A DNA stretch of 64,000 nt from an uncultured Lachnospiraceae bacterium (GTDB lineage Bacteria > Bacillota > Clostridia > Lachnospirales > Lachnospiraceae), in NCBI GenBank assembly GCA_910584915.1, contig CAJUDM010000017.1, positions 33,866 to 97,865 on the forward strand. The letters are read 5' to 3'. Numbering within the stretch: position 1 is the first letter of the stretch; each line of letters starts with the position of its first letter. Below, in pieces: positions 1 to 8,532 of this stretch. Position numbers and translations under genes: made by a program. The notes beneath the pieces are model-generated. The model did no database searches and was not told the origin of the DNA. It worked only from the letters and a program-made list of their open reading frames with translations.

Positions 1-208
1 TAAAGCCGACGACCTCCGCCATGATGGAACTGCCGTCCCCGCCGGAGGGGTAGATCCTGCAGATATCGCCGAGCCTTGCATCGGGTCCCGCCGACTCGAT
101 CGTCAGCCCGATCACATTTACCACCTTCCCCATCTTTTTGAACAGGGGTTCCTCTATACAGGCTCTGTATTTTCTTAAATCCGCAAATGCTCCCGCTTCC
201 AAATACAC
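1..208 (-). CDS. fliI: Flagellar export ATPase FliI, N-terminal part only
   Basis: Only the N-terminal ~69 residues lie in the window; the gene runs off the left edge. The peptide (EPLFKKMGKVVNVIGLTIES, then a GDICRIYP stretch) matches the beta-barrel start of FliI, the cytoplasmic ATPase that powers flagellar type III export. It follows fliH with no gap: the TAG stop of fliH is immediately followed by GTG (206-208), and a TTG lies two codons later (200-202). The GGAG inside the end of fliH is 3 nt from GTG but 9 nt from TTG, so TTG may be the true start. An in-frame stop directly upstream excludes any longer form. Last visible gene of the flagellar operon. Confidence 0.85.
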   Translation of the reverse strand, partial: MYLEAGAFADLRKYRACIEEPLFKKMGKVVNVIGLTIESAGPDARLGDICRIYPSGGDGSSIMAEVVGF

Positions 209-1075
209 CTACTCCTTCTGATACGCAAGCATATGTATCCTGCTTTTCAATTCCTGCAGTTCCACATCGATGCTGCAGTCAAAAAGGCCTCCGCCGGTCT
301 CGATCATTCCCTCTCCACGCTTCATCACGGCATCCGCCACCAGATCCATCCTGACACCCGGCATCCCCGTCGTAAGTTCCCCTTTGCGGGCATTGATATA
401 TTCATAGTCCGCCTGAGATACCCTGACAATGAATTCCCTGCCGCTGTCGATCCGGTGCAGCGTTGTATCCAGAAGATGAAGCAGTATACCGCTCTGCTCT
501 TTTAACCCCGCCGCAAAAACATGGTCATAGATGTCTGTCAATTCATCTATCACCATCGGTTCAAGCTCCTGCATCTTTTTTTCATATTCGAGGCGCAGCC
601 TCTCCCGCACCGCCTCTGTCTCCCGGATTGCCGCCTGAGCCTTCTCCTCCGCCTTTTCTATCTCTGACAGAGCCTCGCCATGCCCTCTGGCAAATCCATC
701 GTTATAACCTTCTTTTTTTCCTTCCTCCCGCGCCTGAAGCCTGCAGGCTTCTATCTCCTGTGCGGCGGAAGCCTTCATTTCTTCGATTTCCCGCTTTGCC
801 TCTTCCACAAGTTCCTCGGGAGAAGGACCATCGTACACAGGTTTCTCCCTGTATACATTGCCGCTCTCCTCGCCGAAAAGCGCCTTCCTTGTCTCCTCAT
901 CCATCTCCTCGAATTCAGCCCTCTGAAAGCCTTCCTCCGAGGCGGCCTCCTCCGGCTGCAGGGAGAAATTTCTGTAGCCTGGTCCGAGGCGTTTCGCCAC
1001 GATCTCATTGGAGTCTATGACCCTTGCCTCCTCCGCGCGGAAGTTTACAAATCCGGACTTCAATATATTAGACAA
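209..1075 (-). CDS. fliH: Flagellar assembly protein FliH
   Basis: This 288-residue protein is the FliH regulator/stator of the FliI ATPase in the flagellar export apparatus. The sequence shows an acidic N-terminal part, a long charged coiled coil at about residues 85-175 with a typical EGYNDGFARGHGEA stretch, and a C-terminal region resembling the V-ATPase E-subunit-like fold of FliH. Its start overlaps the end of fliG by 8 bp and its stop touches fliI, so the three are translationally coupled. FliH is poorly conserved, so the call rests on position between fliG and fliI as well as on the coiled coil and C-terminal pattern. Confidence 0.9.
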   Translation of the reverse strand: MSNILKSGFVNFRAEEARVIDSNEIVAKRLGPGYRNFSLQPEEAASEEGFQRAEFEEMDEETRKALFGEESGNVYREKPVYDGPSPEELVEEAKREIEEMKASAAQEIEACRLQAREEGKKEGYNDGFARGHGEALSEIEKAEEKAQAAIRETEAVRERLRLEYEKKMQELEPMVIDELTDIYDHVFAAGLKEQSGILLHLLDTTLHRIDSGREFIVRVSQADYEYINARKGELTTGMPGVRMDLVADAVMKRGEGMIETGGGLFDCSIDVELQELKSRIHMLAYQKE

Positions 1076-2087
1076 CGACCTCGTCTCCTCCGCCTCTGGA
1101 AATAACGATCTCTCCTGAATCTTCCAGTTTTCTGATAATGTTTACGATCTTCTGCTGTGCTTCCTCCACATCCTTCATTCTGACCGGTCCCATGAATTCC
1201 ATGTCCTCCTGGATCATGGATGCGAGACGTTTCGAGAGGTTGTTGAAGATAGCCGACTTGACTTCCTCATTGGAACTCTTTAAGGAGACTGCCAGGTCAT
1301 TGTTATCCACATCTCTGAGTACACGCTGAATGGATCTGTCGTCCAGAAGCAAGATATCCTCGAATACAAACATCTTCTTCCTGATCTCGTCCGCCAGCTC
1401 GGGCTCTTCGATCTCCAGTGTCTCCATGATATGCTTTTCTGTTCCGCGGTCCACCGTATTTAAAATATCCACCACGGCGTCCACGCCGCCGATGATCGTA
1501 TAATCCTGATTGACAAGAGATGCCAGTTTCGATTCGAGAATGTTCTCCACCTCCTTGATCACATCCGGGCTGGTTCTGTCCATCACCGCAATACGTTTCG
1601 CCACATCCGCCTGTCTGTCAGGGGGAAGTGAGGAAATGATCAGGGCAGCCTGCCCCGGTGATAAATAGGAGAGGATCAGGGCAATAGTCTGCGGATGCTC
1701 ATCCTGGATAAAGTTGATCAGCTGTGCCGCATCCGTCTTTCTCACAAATTCGAAAGGCTTCACCTGCAGGGAAGCTGTCAGTTTGCTGATCACATCCACC
1801 GCCTTGTCTTCGCCCAGCGCTTTCTCCAGAACCTCCTTCGCGTAGCCGATACCACCCTCCGCGATATACTGCTGCGCAAGGCAGAGCTGATAAAACTCAC
1901 TTGTGACCGCCTCTTTTATCTGAGGCGTAATGCTCCTGGTATTCGCGATCTCCAGCGTCAGTTCCTCTATCTCTTCTTCTTTTAAATGCTTGAATATCTG
2001 TGAGGACATTTCCGGTCCCAGCGCGATCAGAAGAATCGCCGCCTTCTGCAGGCCGCCCAATTCCTCTATACTCATTTCTTTCGCCAT
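1068..2087 (-). CDS. fliG: Flagellar motor switch protein FliG
   Basis: FliG is the rotor switch protein that binds the MS ring (FliF) and contacts the stator. The 339-residue length is normal. The N-terminal segment GGLQKAAILLIALG is the FliF-binding domain; the middle domain has the EHPQTIALILSYL signature; the C-terminal domain has the charged torque helix around FVFEDILLLDDRSIQRVLRDVD. The ATG at 2087 is 6 nt after the fliF stop and has GGGGG about 9 nt upstream inside the end of fliF. Part of flgB-flgC-fliE-fliF-fliG-fliH-fliI. Confidence 0.97.
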   Translation of the reverse strand: MAKEMSIEELGGLQKAAILLIALGPEMSSQIFKHLKEEEIEELTLEIANTRSITPQIKEAVTSEFYQLCLAQQYIAEGGIGYAKEVLEKALGEDKAVDVISKLTASLQVKPFEFVRKTDAAQLINFIQDEHPQTIALILSYLSPGQAALIISSLPPDRQADVAKRIAVMDRTSPDVIKEVENILESKLASLVNQDYTIIGGVDAVVDILNTVDRGTEKHIMETLEIEEPELADEIRKKMFVFEDILLLDDRSIQRVLRDVDNNDLAVSLKSSNEEVKSAIFNNLSKRLASMIQEDMEFMGPVRMKDVEEAQQKIVNIIRKLEDSGEIVISRGGGDEVVV

Positions 2088-2093
2088 ACTCAG

Positions 2094-3695
2094 TTACCCC
2101 CAATCCTCATTCAGCCAGTTACGCAGCAGATTTGCCGCTGCTTCCGGGTTTTCTTCCACGAATTTCTCCAGGATCAGCCTTGTCTCCGACTTCGGCTCCA
2201 CCTCTATATCCTCGATCTCATCCGGTGTGGACTGGAGAAGTTCATCCACAGGGAGCGGTTCCTCCGGCTCTTCGGGTACTCTCTCCCTCATCATGCTCCG
2301 CAGGATCACAAAGGCGAGCAATGCCAGGATCAGCAGGATCAATATAAAGGCGATCACATCCGTTGCCTCCACATCCAGTCCTTCGCTGTCCACAAACCAG
2401 TTTTCCTCATAGGCGACGATGGAAATATTCTCGTTTGGAATACCCGTAGCTTTTGCCACTACATTGATATAGTCATCATCTATCTCAATCTTCGTCCTGC
2501 CGCTGTTCTGTGCCTTGTACTCCTCCCAGCTGATACCGTCCAGCAGCCCCTGGTCCTTTACCGCTTTCTCCTGGACGATGATATAATCTATGGCGGTGAT
2601 ACCGGCTGAAGAATTGCCGTAGTTGATCACGCCGACACTGTTTTTCTCACTGATCCTCTCACTCGGCACATATTTATAATCTTCCTCCGAGGAGGATGTG
2701 CTCTGGTTCCCGTCGGTATCCACCACATATGTCGTAGGCTCGTCGTTTGAGTCTGTCCCCGGGATATCGCCGGGTCCCGATGTGGAGTCTGAATTATAGA
2801 TGTGCGCCTCCGCCAAAAGCCCCTGGGTGGAATTGGCCGGCGCATAGTAATTGTGGTCCACCACCTTTTCCGTCGAAAAATCAATATCAAGGTTTACCGC
2901 CACCTCGATGGCGTCAAAACCGTTGGTCCCTTTCAGGGCATTTTTCACCTTGTTTCCGACCACCTGCTCAGACTGCTGCTTCACGGCCATCTGGTTGTTC
3001 GCGGTGTCTGTGACGGAATAGTTGTCATCGCCGGTGTACAGCATCTTTCCCGTCGTATCGATAATGGATATCCTGTCCGTACTCTCGTTGCCGAGCGCCG
3101 TCGCCACCGCCCTCGCCAGAAAAGCGGCGTTCTCACTGGTGAATTCCCCGTCGATCTTCAGCACGATAGAGGCGGAAGATTCCTGCTCCGTGGCGATCAG
3201 CGTACCGTTTTCCTCCGGTATGTTCAACATCACCGTAGCTTCCTTGATGGCGTCGAACATGCCCATAAAGTCATGCTCCAGCTCATCCTGCAGCATTTTT
3301 TTATAGCGCTTCTTTTTATCCGCCTCCGTAACGCCGAGGCCGCCCTCCGTCACCTGGTCGATCGTGTAACGGTCAGAGACAATGCTGTTTGCCGCCAGCA
3401 GAAGGTTTGCGTCCCCAAGCTGGGACGTAGCCACCTCCACCCTGAGCCCGTCGTCCGATATCTGATATGTATAACCCCCGGCCTCATCCAGGATCTCCTT
3501 GATCTGAGCTCCCTCGCTTGCCGATTCACACTCTTTCAACAGAGTAAATTTCGGTCTGGAAATCACCGTCAGTACGATCGCGAGCGCAAGTATGATACCC
3601 GCACCAATACATACGATCATCGTTCGCTGCTTTATTTTCAGGCCTTTCCACCAGTCAATGATCTTTTTTAACAGTTCTCTTATTTTTTCCTGCAT
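2094..3695 (-). CDS. fliF: Flagellar MS-ring protein FliF
   Basis: FliF forms the inner-membrane MS ring, the base of the flagellar motor. The protein has 533 residues with a transmembrane helix at about 25-45 (MIVCIGAGIILALAIVLTVI), ring-building domains in the first half (PEENGTLIATEQESSASIVL), a low-complexity S/E/D-rich loop at about 330-345, and a second transmembrane helix near 445-465. The C-terminal tail (EENPEAAANLLRNWLNED) is the FliG-binding segment. Slightly shorter than enterobacterial FliF, as usual in Clostridia. It lies between fliE and fliG in the basal-body operon. Confidence 0.97.
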   Translation of the reverse strand: MQEKIRELLKKIIDWWKGLKIKQRTMIVCIGAGIILALAIVLTVISRPKFTLLKECESASEGAQIKEILDEAGGYTYQISDDGLRVEVATSQLGDANLLLAANSIVSDRYTIDQVTEGGLGVTEADKKKRYKKMLQDELEHDFMGMFDAIKEATVMLNIPEENGTLIATEQESSASIVLKIDGEFTSENAAFLARAVATALGNESTDRISIIDTTGKMLYTGDDNYSVTDTANNQMAVKQQSEQVVGNKVKNALKGTNGFDAIEVAVNLDIDFSTEKVVDHNYYAPANSTQGLLAEAHIYNSDSTSGPGDIPGTDSNDEPTTYVVDTDGNQSTSSSEEDYKYVPSERISEKNSVGVINYGNSSAGITAIDYIIVQEKAVKDQGLLDGISWEEYKAQNSGRTKIEIDDDYINVVAKATGIPNENISIVAYEENWFVDSEGLDVEATDVIAFILILLILALLAFVILRSMMRERVPEEPEEPLPVDELLQSTPDEIEDIEVEPKSETRLILEKFVEENPEAAANLLRNWLNEDWG

Positions 3696-3766
3696 CTGGA
3701 CATTTCTCCCACCTGTACTTTATCTCTCCCTCTGTCCCGGCTGCGGACAGCAAAAAAGTGCAGAGC

Positions 3767-4099
3767 CTAAATCTGCATCTGCATGATTTCTCTGTAAGCC
3801 TCAAGCAGTCTGTCCCTGATGGCTGTGGTATAACTCAACGCCTGCGAAGCCTTACTCAGTGCGATAGTCAGGTCATGGGGATTATCCACTTCTCCCATTG
3901 CCCATTTCAGTTCCATATCTTCCTTATCCGACAGATAGGCATTCGTAAGGTTAAAGTTTTTTATCGCTGTGTCCAACAGATAGCCAAACCCCGTCTCGTC
4001 TTCCTCCGTCTTCCTGGGATTCTCTATCTTGGAAGTTGCCAGGCTGGCTGTCTCCACCAGATCGGCAGAATTCACACTGAACAAAGATGTAATATCCAT
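3767..4099 (-). CDS. fliE: Flagellar hook-basal body protein FliE
   Basis: FliE is a small rod-base protein linking the MS ring to the rod. The 110-residue product ends with the conserved pattern: DLTIALSKASQALSYTTAIRDRLLEAYREIM fits the C-terminal FliE helix (shown here as DLTIALSKASQAL and AYREIMQMQI). It has no signal peptide, consistent with export by the flagellar type III system. It lies between flgC and fliF with about 70-80 bp on either side, the standard Clostridia order. Confidence 0.93.
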   Translation of the reverse strand: MDITSLFSVNSADLVETASLATSKIENPRKTEEDETGFGYLLDTAIKNFNLTNAYLSDKEDMELKWAMGEVDNPHDLTIALSKASQALSYTTAIRDRLLEAYREIMQMQI

Positions 4100-4181
4100 T
4101 TTATACTGTTACTCCCTTTCCCGCATTATTGTCTCACCAGAATACACTTCCATGCCTGTTTTGCGGTATATTTAACACACT

Positions 4182-4649
4182 TTAAGCCTGCCCGATAGAC
4201 AGCCCTCGCTGCGCCATGCTCTTACTCGCCTCAAAAGCAGTAGCGTTCACTTCATAGCCGCGGCTGGCATCGATCAGGTTTACAAACTCCGTCACGGCGT
4301 CCACATTCGGGTACAGCACATAACCGTTTTCGTCCGCATCCGGATGCCCCGGGTCATAGACCATCTTCATCTCTGTCCAGGTATCTTCATAAACGCCTGT
4401 CACCTTCACACCGTTCCCGGAATATTTCCCGGTCCTGTTGGAATATCTGTCCCGCTTTTCATCCAGTATATGGGAAAAAGGCGTTTTCTCTCCCTTTTCC
4501 TGAAAAGTTACCACTTTTCTCCGGTAAGGAGTCCCGTCCTCCGTCCTTGTGGTATTCATATTTGCCAGGTTTTCCGAAATGATATCCATGCGGTAGCGCT
4601 CTGCGGTCATGCCGGACGCATTGATATCAAAAGCTGTAAAAAGTCCCAT
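4182..4649 (-). CDS. flgC: Flagellar basal-body rod protein FlgC
   Basis: Proximal rod protein of 155 residues. The N-terminal MGLFTAFDINASGMTAER and ENLANMNTTRTEDG stretch carries the conserved rod/hook motif, and the C-terminal half (YEVNATAFEASKSMAQRGL) matches the terminal helix shared by axial proteins. The axial-protein termini form coiled coils in the rod. Immediately downstream of flgB and upstream of fliE, as in B. subtilis and many Clostridia. Confidence 0.95.
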   Translation of the reverse strand: MGLFTAFDINASGMTAERYRMDIISENLANMNTTRTEDGTPYRRKVVTFQEKGEKTPFSHILDEKRDRYSNRTGKYSGNGVKVTGVYEDTWTEMKMVYDPGHPDADENGYVLYPNVDAVTEFVNLIDASRGYEVNATAFEASKSMAQRGLSIGQA

Positions 4650-4705
4650 AATCTGCTCCTTATCTCCTTATAACAGCATTTCCAGCCGTCTGCTCACACT
4701 GCAGT

Positions 4706-5104
4706 TTATTTTGTTACGATCTTCAGATCCGCAAAGTCGGATGTGATCGCTGTGATAAGGCCGTTATAATAAATCTGATTTTCTGCCTCATACACATTCT
4801 CCACATCGATATCCACATTATTTTCATCTTTCCGGTATGAATATCCGGCATAATCTATGTAGGATTTCGGTTTCAGATCCTCATTAGTCAGGTTATGCAC
4901 CTTCTCGTCCGTTGTCATATAGCGGAATTCACTCATCGCCTGTTTCAACTGCGCCTTGAAATCCACATCCTGCCTTTTGTAGCCGGGCGTATTCACATTT
5001 GCCATATTGTTGGAAATGCAGTCATTTCTGATCCACGCGGCGTCCGCTGCCTTATCCAGCACTCTCGTATAATCATAAATATTGGTATTCAACAGGGTGC
5101 TCAT
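4706..5104 (-). CDS. flgB: Flagellar basal-body rod protein FlgB
   Basis: Proximal rod protein of 132 residues; the first gene of the basal-body operon. The ISNNMANVNTPGYKRQDV motif near residues 30-48 is diagnostic for axial rod proteins. The open frame could extend 15 codons further upstream, but the ATG at 5102-5104 has GGGAAGGAG just ahead of it, and FlgB proteins normally begin close to this point. A promoter sits at 5153-5180 and the codY terminator lies beyond it, so transcription of the flagellar genes can be controlled separately from codY. Confidence 0.94.
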   Translation of the reverse strand: MSTLLNTNIYDYTRVLDKAADAAWIRNDCISNNMANVNTPGYKRQDVDFKAQLKQAMSEFRYMTTDEKVHNLTNEDLKPKSYIDYAGYSYRKDENNVDIDVENVYEAENQIYYNGLITAITSDFADLKIVTK

Positions 5105-5152
5105 TGCATTCTCCTTCCCTTCTTCTGTCCTGAAAATTACATCCCACATTTT

Positions 5153-5180
5153 ATTATACGTTAAAGTTTCAAAAAAACAA
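5153..5180 (-). promoter_or_regulatory. Sigma-A-type promoter for the flagellar operon
   Basis: Reading the minus strand, TTGTTT (5175-5180) is separated by 16 bp from a perfect TATAAT (5153-5158), about 50 bp upstream of the flgB start. No sigma-28 consensus is seen here. A partial match to a CodY-binding site (AATTTTCAGGACAGA, 5125-5139) lies in the leader. Confidence 0.7.
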
Positions 5181-5236
5181 GTTCTTTTTCACAAACAGTA
5201 ACTTCTCTTTTCTCTGTTTTTTATCCCAAAAATACC

Positions 5237-5271
5237 AAAAGGAATCTATTGCTCCCAATAAATTCCTTTTT
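5237..5271 (-). terminator. codY terminator
   Basis: An inverted repeat with AAAAGGAAT and ATTCCTTTT outer arms and TATTG/CAATA inner arms around a short loop lies about 40 bp after the codY stop. On the minus strand the descending arm ends in TTCCTTTT and is followed by a T-rich run, fitting an intrinsic terminator separating codY from the flagellar operon. Confidence 0.75.
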
Positions 5272-5312
5272 CAACATTCGTCCATCCTTGACTCTGCCTT
5301 TCCGCTTTCAGG

Positions 5313-6128
5313 CTATTTTATGCATGATTTCAGGGAACCATCCTTTTTCATCTGTGCTTTAAGCGATTCGATCTCCTCATAGACCGCGTCATTCAACACT
5401 TTGATCGATGTTCCCTTCATCCCCGAGGAACGGGATTCGATCACGCCGGCACTCTCAAACTTCCGCAGGGCATTGACGATCACGGAACGCGTGATCCCCA
5501 CCCTGTCCGCGATCTTACTCGCCACAAGGATGCCCTCCCTGCCGTTCAGCTCGTCAAAAATACAGATGATGGCTTCCATCTCCGAATAGGAGAGGGTGCT
5601 GACGGCGGATTTCACGACCGCTAACTTCCTGTTCTCCGCCGCCGTCTCCTCGCTGACTGCGCGCAGCATCTCCAGCCCCACCACGGTGCTCCCGTACTCG
5701 CACAGAATAATATCATCTATATCGTATGTCTCATTCTCTTTATAGATAAACAGGGTTCCCAGCCTCTCTCCCGCTATCTCGATAGGAGAGACTAACGCCT
5801 CATATTTCCTGGCAGTCTGCTCCTCAAACCCCAGCGTCTCCAGATTCACGTTTTCTTTCGTGGAAAGCACACCCAGCAGCCTTTCATTCAACAGAGAATC
5901 CACAAACTTTCCAACATCGTCCGACAGCAGCACCTCGAGCGGCCTGATCCCTGAAAGCTCACCTACCCCCAGTACCTTTCCCTTTCTGCTGATCACGAGA
6001 ACATTGGAATTCAGGATATCCTTCATCACCTTGCAGATATCATTAAAAACCACTTTGCTGGAATTATTGTTATGCAACAATTTTCCTATTTTTCTCGTTT
6101 TATCCAATAATTGTACGCTGCTGCTCAC
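5313..6128 (-). CDS. codY: GTP-sensing transcriptional repressor CodY
   Basis: CodY represses nutrient-scavenging and motility genes when branched-chain amino acids and GTP are abundant. The 271-residue length is close to the usual ~259-264. Residues 1-155 form the GAF-type ligand domain (KVLGVGELSG, NVNLETLGFEEQ) and residues about 180-270 the winged helix, with recognition segment ASKIADRVGITRSVIVNALRK at 203-223 (shown as ADRVGITRSVIVNALRK). Codons run on the minus strand, own promoter at 6182-6210, terminator at 5237-5271. The codY-flgB neighbourhood is common in Clostridia and Bacilli. Confidence 0.97.
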   Translation of the reverse strand: MSSSVQLLDKTRKIGKLLHNNNSSKVVFNDICKVMKDILNSNVLVISRKGKVLGVGELSGIRPLEVLLSDDVGKFVDSLLNERLLGVLSTKENVNLETLGFEEQTARKYEALVSPIEIAGERLGTLFIYKENETYDIDDIILCEYGSTVVGLEMLRAVSEETAAENRKLAVVKSAVSTLSYSEMEAIICIFDELNGREGILVASKIADRVGITRSVIVNALRKFESAGVIESRSSGMKGTSIKVLNDAVYEEIESLKAQMKKDGSLKSCIK

Positions 6129-6181
6129 GTAAACCCCCTATCTCTACCGGTCCTGCTCCAATAAAAACAAAATATGAGCCA

Positions 6182-6210
6182 ATTCTACCATATACTGCGG
6201 TAAATTGCAA
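6182..6210 (-). promoter_or_regulatory. codY promoter
   Basis: Minus strand: TTGCAA (6205-6210), exactly 17 bp, then TAGAAT (6182-6187), 54 bp upstream of the codY start. It lies after the topA stop, so codY can be expressed independently of topA. Confidence 0.7.
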
Positions 6211-6250
6211 ATACAATCTTTTACACTGTTCAGCTGTCTGCAGTATTTTT

Positions 6251-6278
6251 GTAACAGTTTGGCCGGATGGCTGAACTG
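6251..6278 (-). repeat. 28-bp hairpin repeat, copy 1 (inverted partner at 11665-11692)
   Basis: The minus strand reads CAGTTCAGCC-ATCC-GGCCAAACTGTTAC, identical over 28 bp to plus-strand 11665-11692. AACAGTT and AACTGTT-type arms plus a GCC/GGC inner pairing around an ATCC loop make it a small hairpin. It lies 45-72 bp after the topA stop and may serve as a transcript 3' structure. Confidence 0.7.
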
Positions 6279-6322
6279 CTGCGCTTTTTTATGTCCCGTG
6301 GCATCTATCATGAATCATTCTG

Positions 6323-8431
6323 TCAGACAGCTGTCTCCGGCTGTCCGGCATCCTGCGATGGGGAGGCCGCCGGCTTATCCGTCACATGGCCGCACCCCTC
6401 TCCGGAACAGACCAGTTTATTTCCTTTCTCCACCATCATGCTCCCACATTTTTCACAGAGTACGCCGGAAGGCTTCTGCCACACCATGAAATCACAGTCC
6501 GGATTGTCGATACAGCCATAGTACCTGCGTCCCTTTCTCGTCTTTTTCATGACAATGTCCCTGCCGCACTTAGGGCATTTTATACCGATCTTTTCAAAAT
6601 AGGGCTTCGTATTTTTGCACTCCGGAAACCCGGGACAGGCGAGAAACCTGCCGTGAGGACCGTACTTGATGACCATCTGCCTGCCGCATACGTCGCAGTA
6701 TTCCTCGGAGAGCTCATCCTTTATCTCCACTTCCTCAAGCCGCTTCTCCGCCTCTTTCACCGCTTCATCCAGATCCGGGTAGAAGTTTCTGATAATTGTC
6801 TTCCAGTCCACTTCCCCCAGTTCCACACCGTCTAACAGGGCTTCCATATTGGCTGTAAAACTCACATCCACGATCGTCGGGAACGCCTCCCGCATCATCT
6901 TATCCACCACTTCACCGATCTCAGTCACATAGATATTCTTGTTTTCCTTCACGATATATCTTCTGGCGAGCAGAGTCGTCAATGTGGGGGCGTAGGTGCT
7001 GGGCCTGCCGATTCCCTCCTCCTCCAGCGCTCTGACGATGGACGCCTCCGTGTAATGTGCCGGAGGCTGGGTGAAATGCTGCTTATGCTGCAGCTCTTTC
7101 AGGCCAAGCTTCGTATCCCTGTCCAGGTTCCTGGAAATCACCGATGTCTCCTCTTTGTCATCCTCCTGTACATACACACTCAGAAAGCCGTCAAATTTCA
7201 GCTTGCTGGCGGAGACAGTGAAGCGTTCTCCCGCCGCATCGATCTTTACGGATGTCGTCTCATACACGGCGGCGCTCATGCGGCTCGCTGTAAAACGCTT
7301 CCAGATCAGCTGGTACAGGCGGAACTGATCCCTGCTCAGAGAATCCTTCAGATCTGCCGGTGTTCTCGCGATATCCGTAGGGCGGATCGCCTCATGGGCA
7401 TCCTGTATCTTCCTGCCGGTCTTTTTCTCCGCCGTCTCCCCCGCCAGATAAGCCGTGCCGTACTTTTCTTCGATATATTTCGATGCCGCTAAAGAAGCCT
7501 CCTCCGAGATCCTTGTGGAGTCGGTACGCAGATAAGTAATGATACCCGCCGTGCCATTCCCCTTGATATCCACGCCTTCATACAGCTGCTGGGCGACGCG
7601 CATGGTCTTCTGGGTGGAGAAGTTTAACACTTTGCTCGCCTCCTGCTGGAGCGTGGACGTTGTAAACGGAAGCGGTGCCTTCTTTGTCCTCTCCCCGGAC
7701 TTTTTATCCGTGATCCGCCAGTCCGCGCCCCTGAGCCTCTCTAAGATATCCTGCAGTTCCTGTTCGTTTTTGATCGTTACCTTTTTGTCGCCGTGGCCAT
7801 GATATTTTGCCGTCAGGGGCTTTTTCTCCCCCTCTATATTCAATACGGCATCCAGTGTCCAGTATTCCTCTGGCACAAAAGCATTGATCTCCTCCTCCCG
7901 CTCACAGATGATCCGGAGGGCTGCCGACTGCACCCTTCCCGCGGAGAGCCCGCGTTTCACCTTCGCCCAGAGCACCGGTGAGATCCGGTATCCCACCATT
8001 CGATCCAGCACCCGCCTCACCTGTTGGGCGTCCACCAGGTTCATATCGATCTCACGGGGATTTTTCAACGCCTCTTTCACCGCCGTCTTTGTGATCTCAT
8101 TAAAAGTAATGCGATATACCTTCTTTCCCTCCAGCTTCAGCGCGTAATACAAATGCCAGGAGATTGCCTCCCCCTCGCGGTCCGGGTCAGTTGCCAGATA
8201 TATCTTTTCCGCTTTTTTCACTTCTTTTCTGAGGGCTGCCAGGATATCGCCCTTTCCCCGGATCGTAATATATTTCAATTCAAAGTCATTTTCCGGCGAA
8301 AAGCCAAGCTGGCTTTTGGGCAGATCCCTGACATGCCCGTTGCTCGCCATTACCTCATAGTTTGCCCCCAAAAACTTTTTGATCGTCTTCACCTTCGCAG
8401 GTGATTCCACAATTACCAGATATTTTGCCAT
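6323..8431 (-). CDS. topA: DNA topoisomerase I (TopA)
   Basis: Type IA topoisomerase that relaxes negative supercoils. The 702-residue form starts at the ATG 8429-8431 (MAKYLVIVESPAKVKTI, the usual TopA start), with AGGAG 11 nt upstream; the frame is open 13 codons further but that extension is unlike the family. The TOPRIM motif TDPDREGEA is at 81-89, the catalytic tyrosine is Tyr300 in ITYLRTDSTR, and three C-terminal Cys4 zinc ribbons (CDVCGR, CPKCGRD, CEKCGS) follow residue ~575. Last gene of the comM-dprA-topA unit. Confidence 0.97.
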   Translation of the reverse strand: MAKYLVIVESPAKVKTIKKFLGANYEVMASNGHVRDLPKSQLGFSPENDFELKYITIRGKGDILAALRKEVKKAEKIYLATDPDREGEAISWHLYYALKLEGKKVYRITFNEITKTAVKEALKNPREIDMNLVDAQQVRRVLDRMVGYRISPVLWAKVKRGLSAGRVQSAALRIICEREEEINAFVPEEYWTLDAVLNIEGEKKPLTAKYHGHGDKKVTIKNEQELQDILERLRGADWRITDKKSGERTKKAPLPFTTSTLQQEASKVLNFSTQKTMRVAQQLYEGVDIKGNGTAGIITYLRTDSTRISEEASLAASKYIEEKYGTAYLAGETAEKKTGRKIQDAHEAIRPTDIARTPADLKDSLSRDQFRLYQLIWKRFTASRMSAAVYETTSVKIDAAGERFTVSASKLKFDGFLSVYVQEDDKEETSVISRNLDRDTKLGLKELQHKQHFTQPPAHYTEASIVRALEEEGIGRPSTYAPTLTTLLARRYIVKENKNIYVTEIGEVVDKMMREAFPTIVDVSFTANMEALLDGVELGEVDWKTIIRNFYPDLDEAVKEAEKRLEEVEIKDELSEEYCDVCGRQMVIKYGPHGRFLACPGFPECKNTKPYFEKIGIKCPKCGRDIVMKKTRKGRRYYGCIDNPDCDFMVWQKPSGVLCEKCGSMMVEKGNKLVCSGEGCGHVTDKPAASPSQDAGQPETAV

Positions 8432-8532
8432 GATGATCAAGACTCCTGTTCCATTTTTCAGGCACCACATAACCGCCTGCTGATTTTTGTATTTTTATAC
8501 ATCAATCGCCAATCACTATACACCAAATTTTT

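Noticed and set aside
463..1020. Plus-strand open frames opposite fliH and other minus-strand genes
   Set aside because: Pro/Ser/Arg-rich shadow translations with no motifs or ribosome-binding sites, opposite clearly identified genes.
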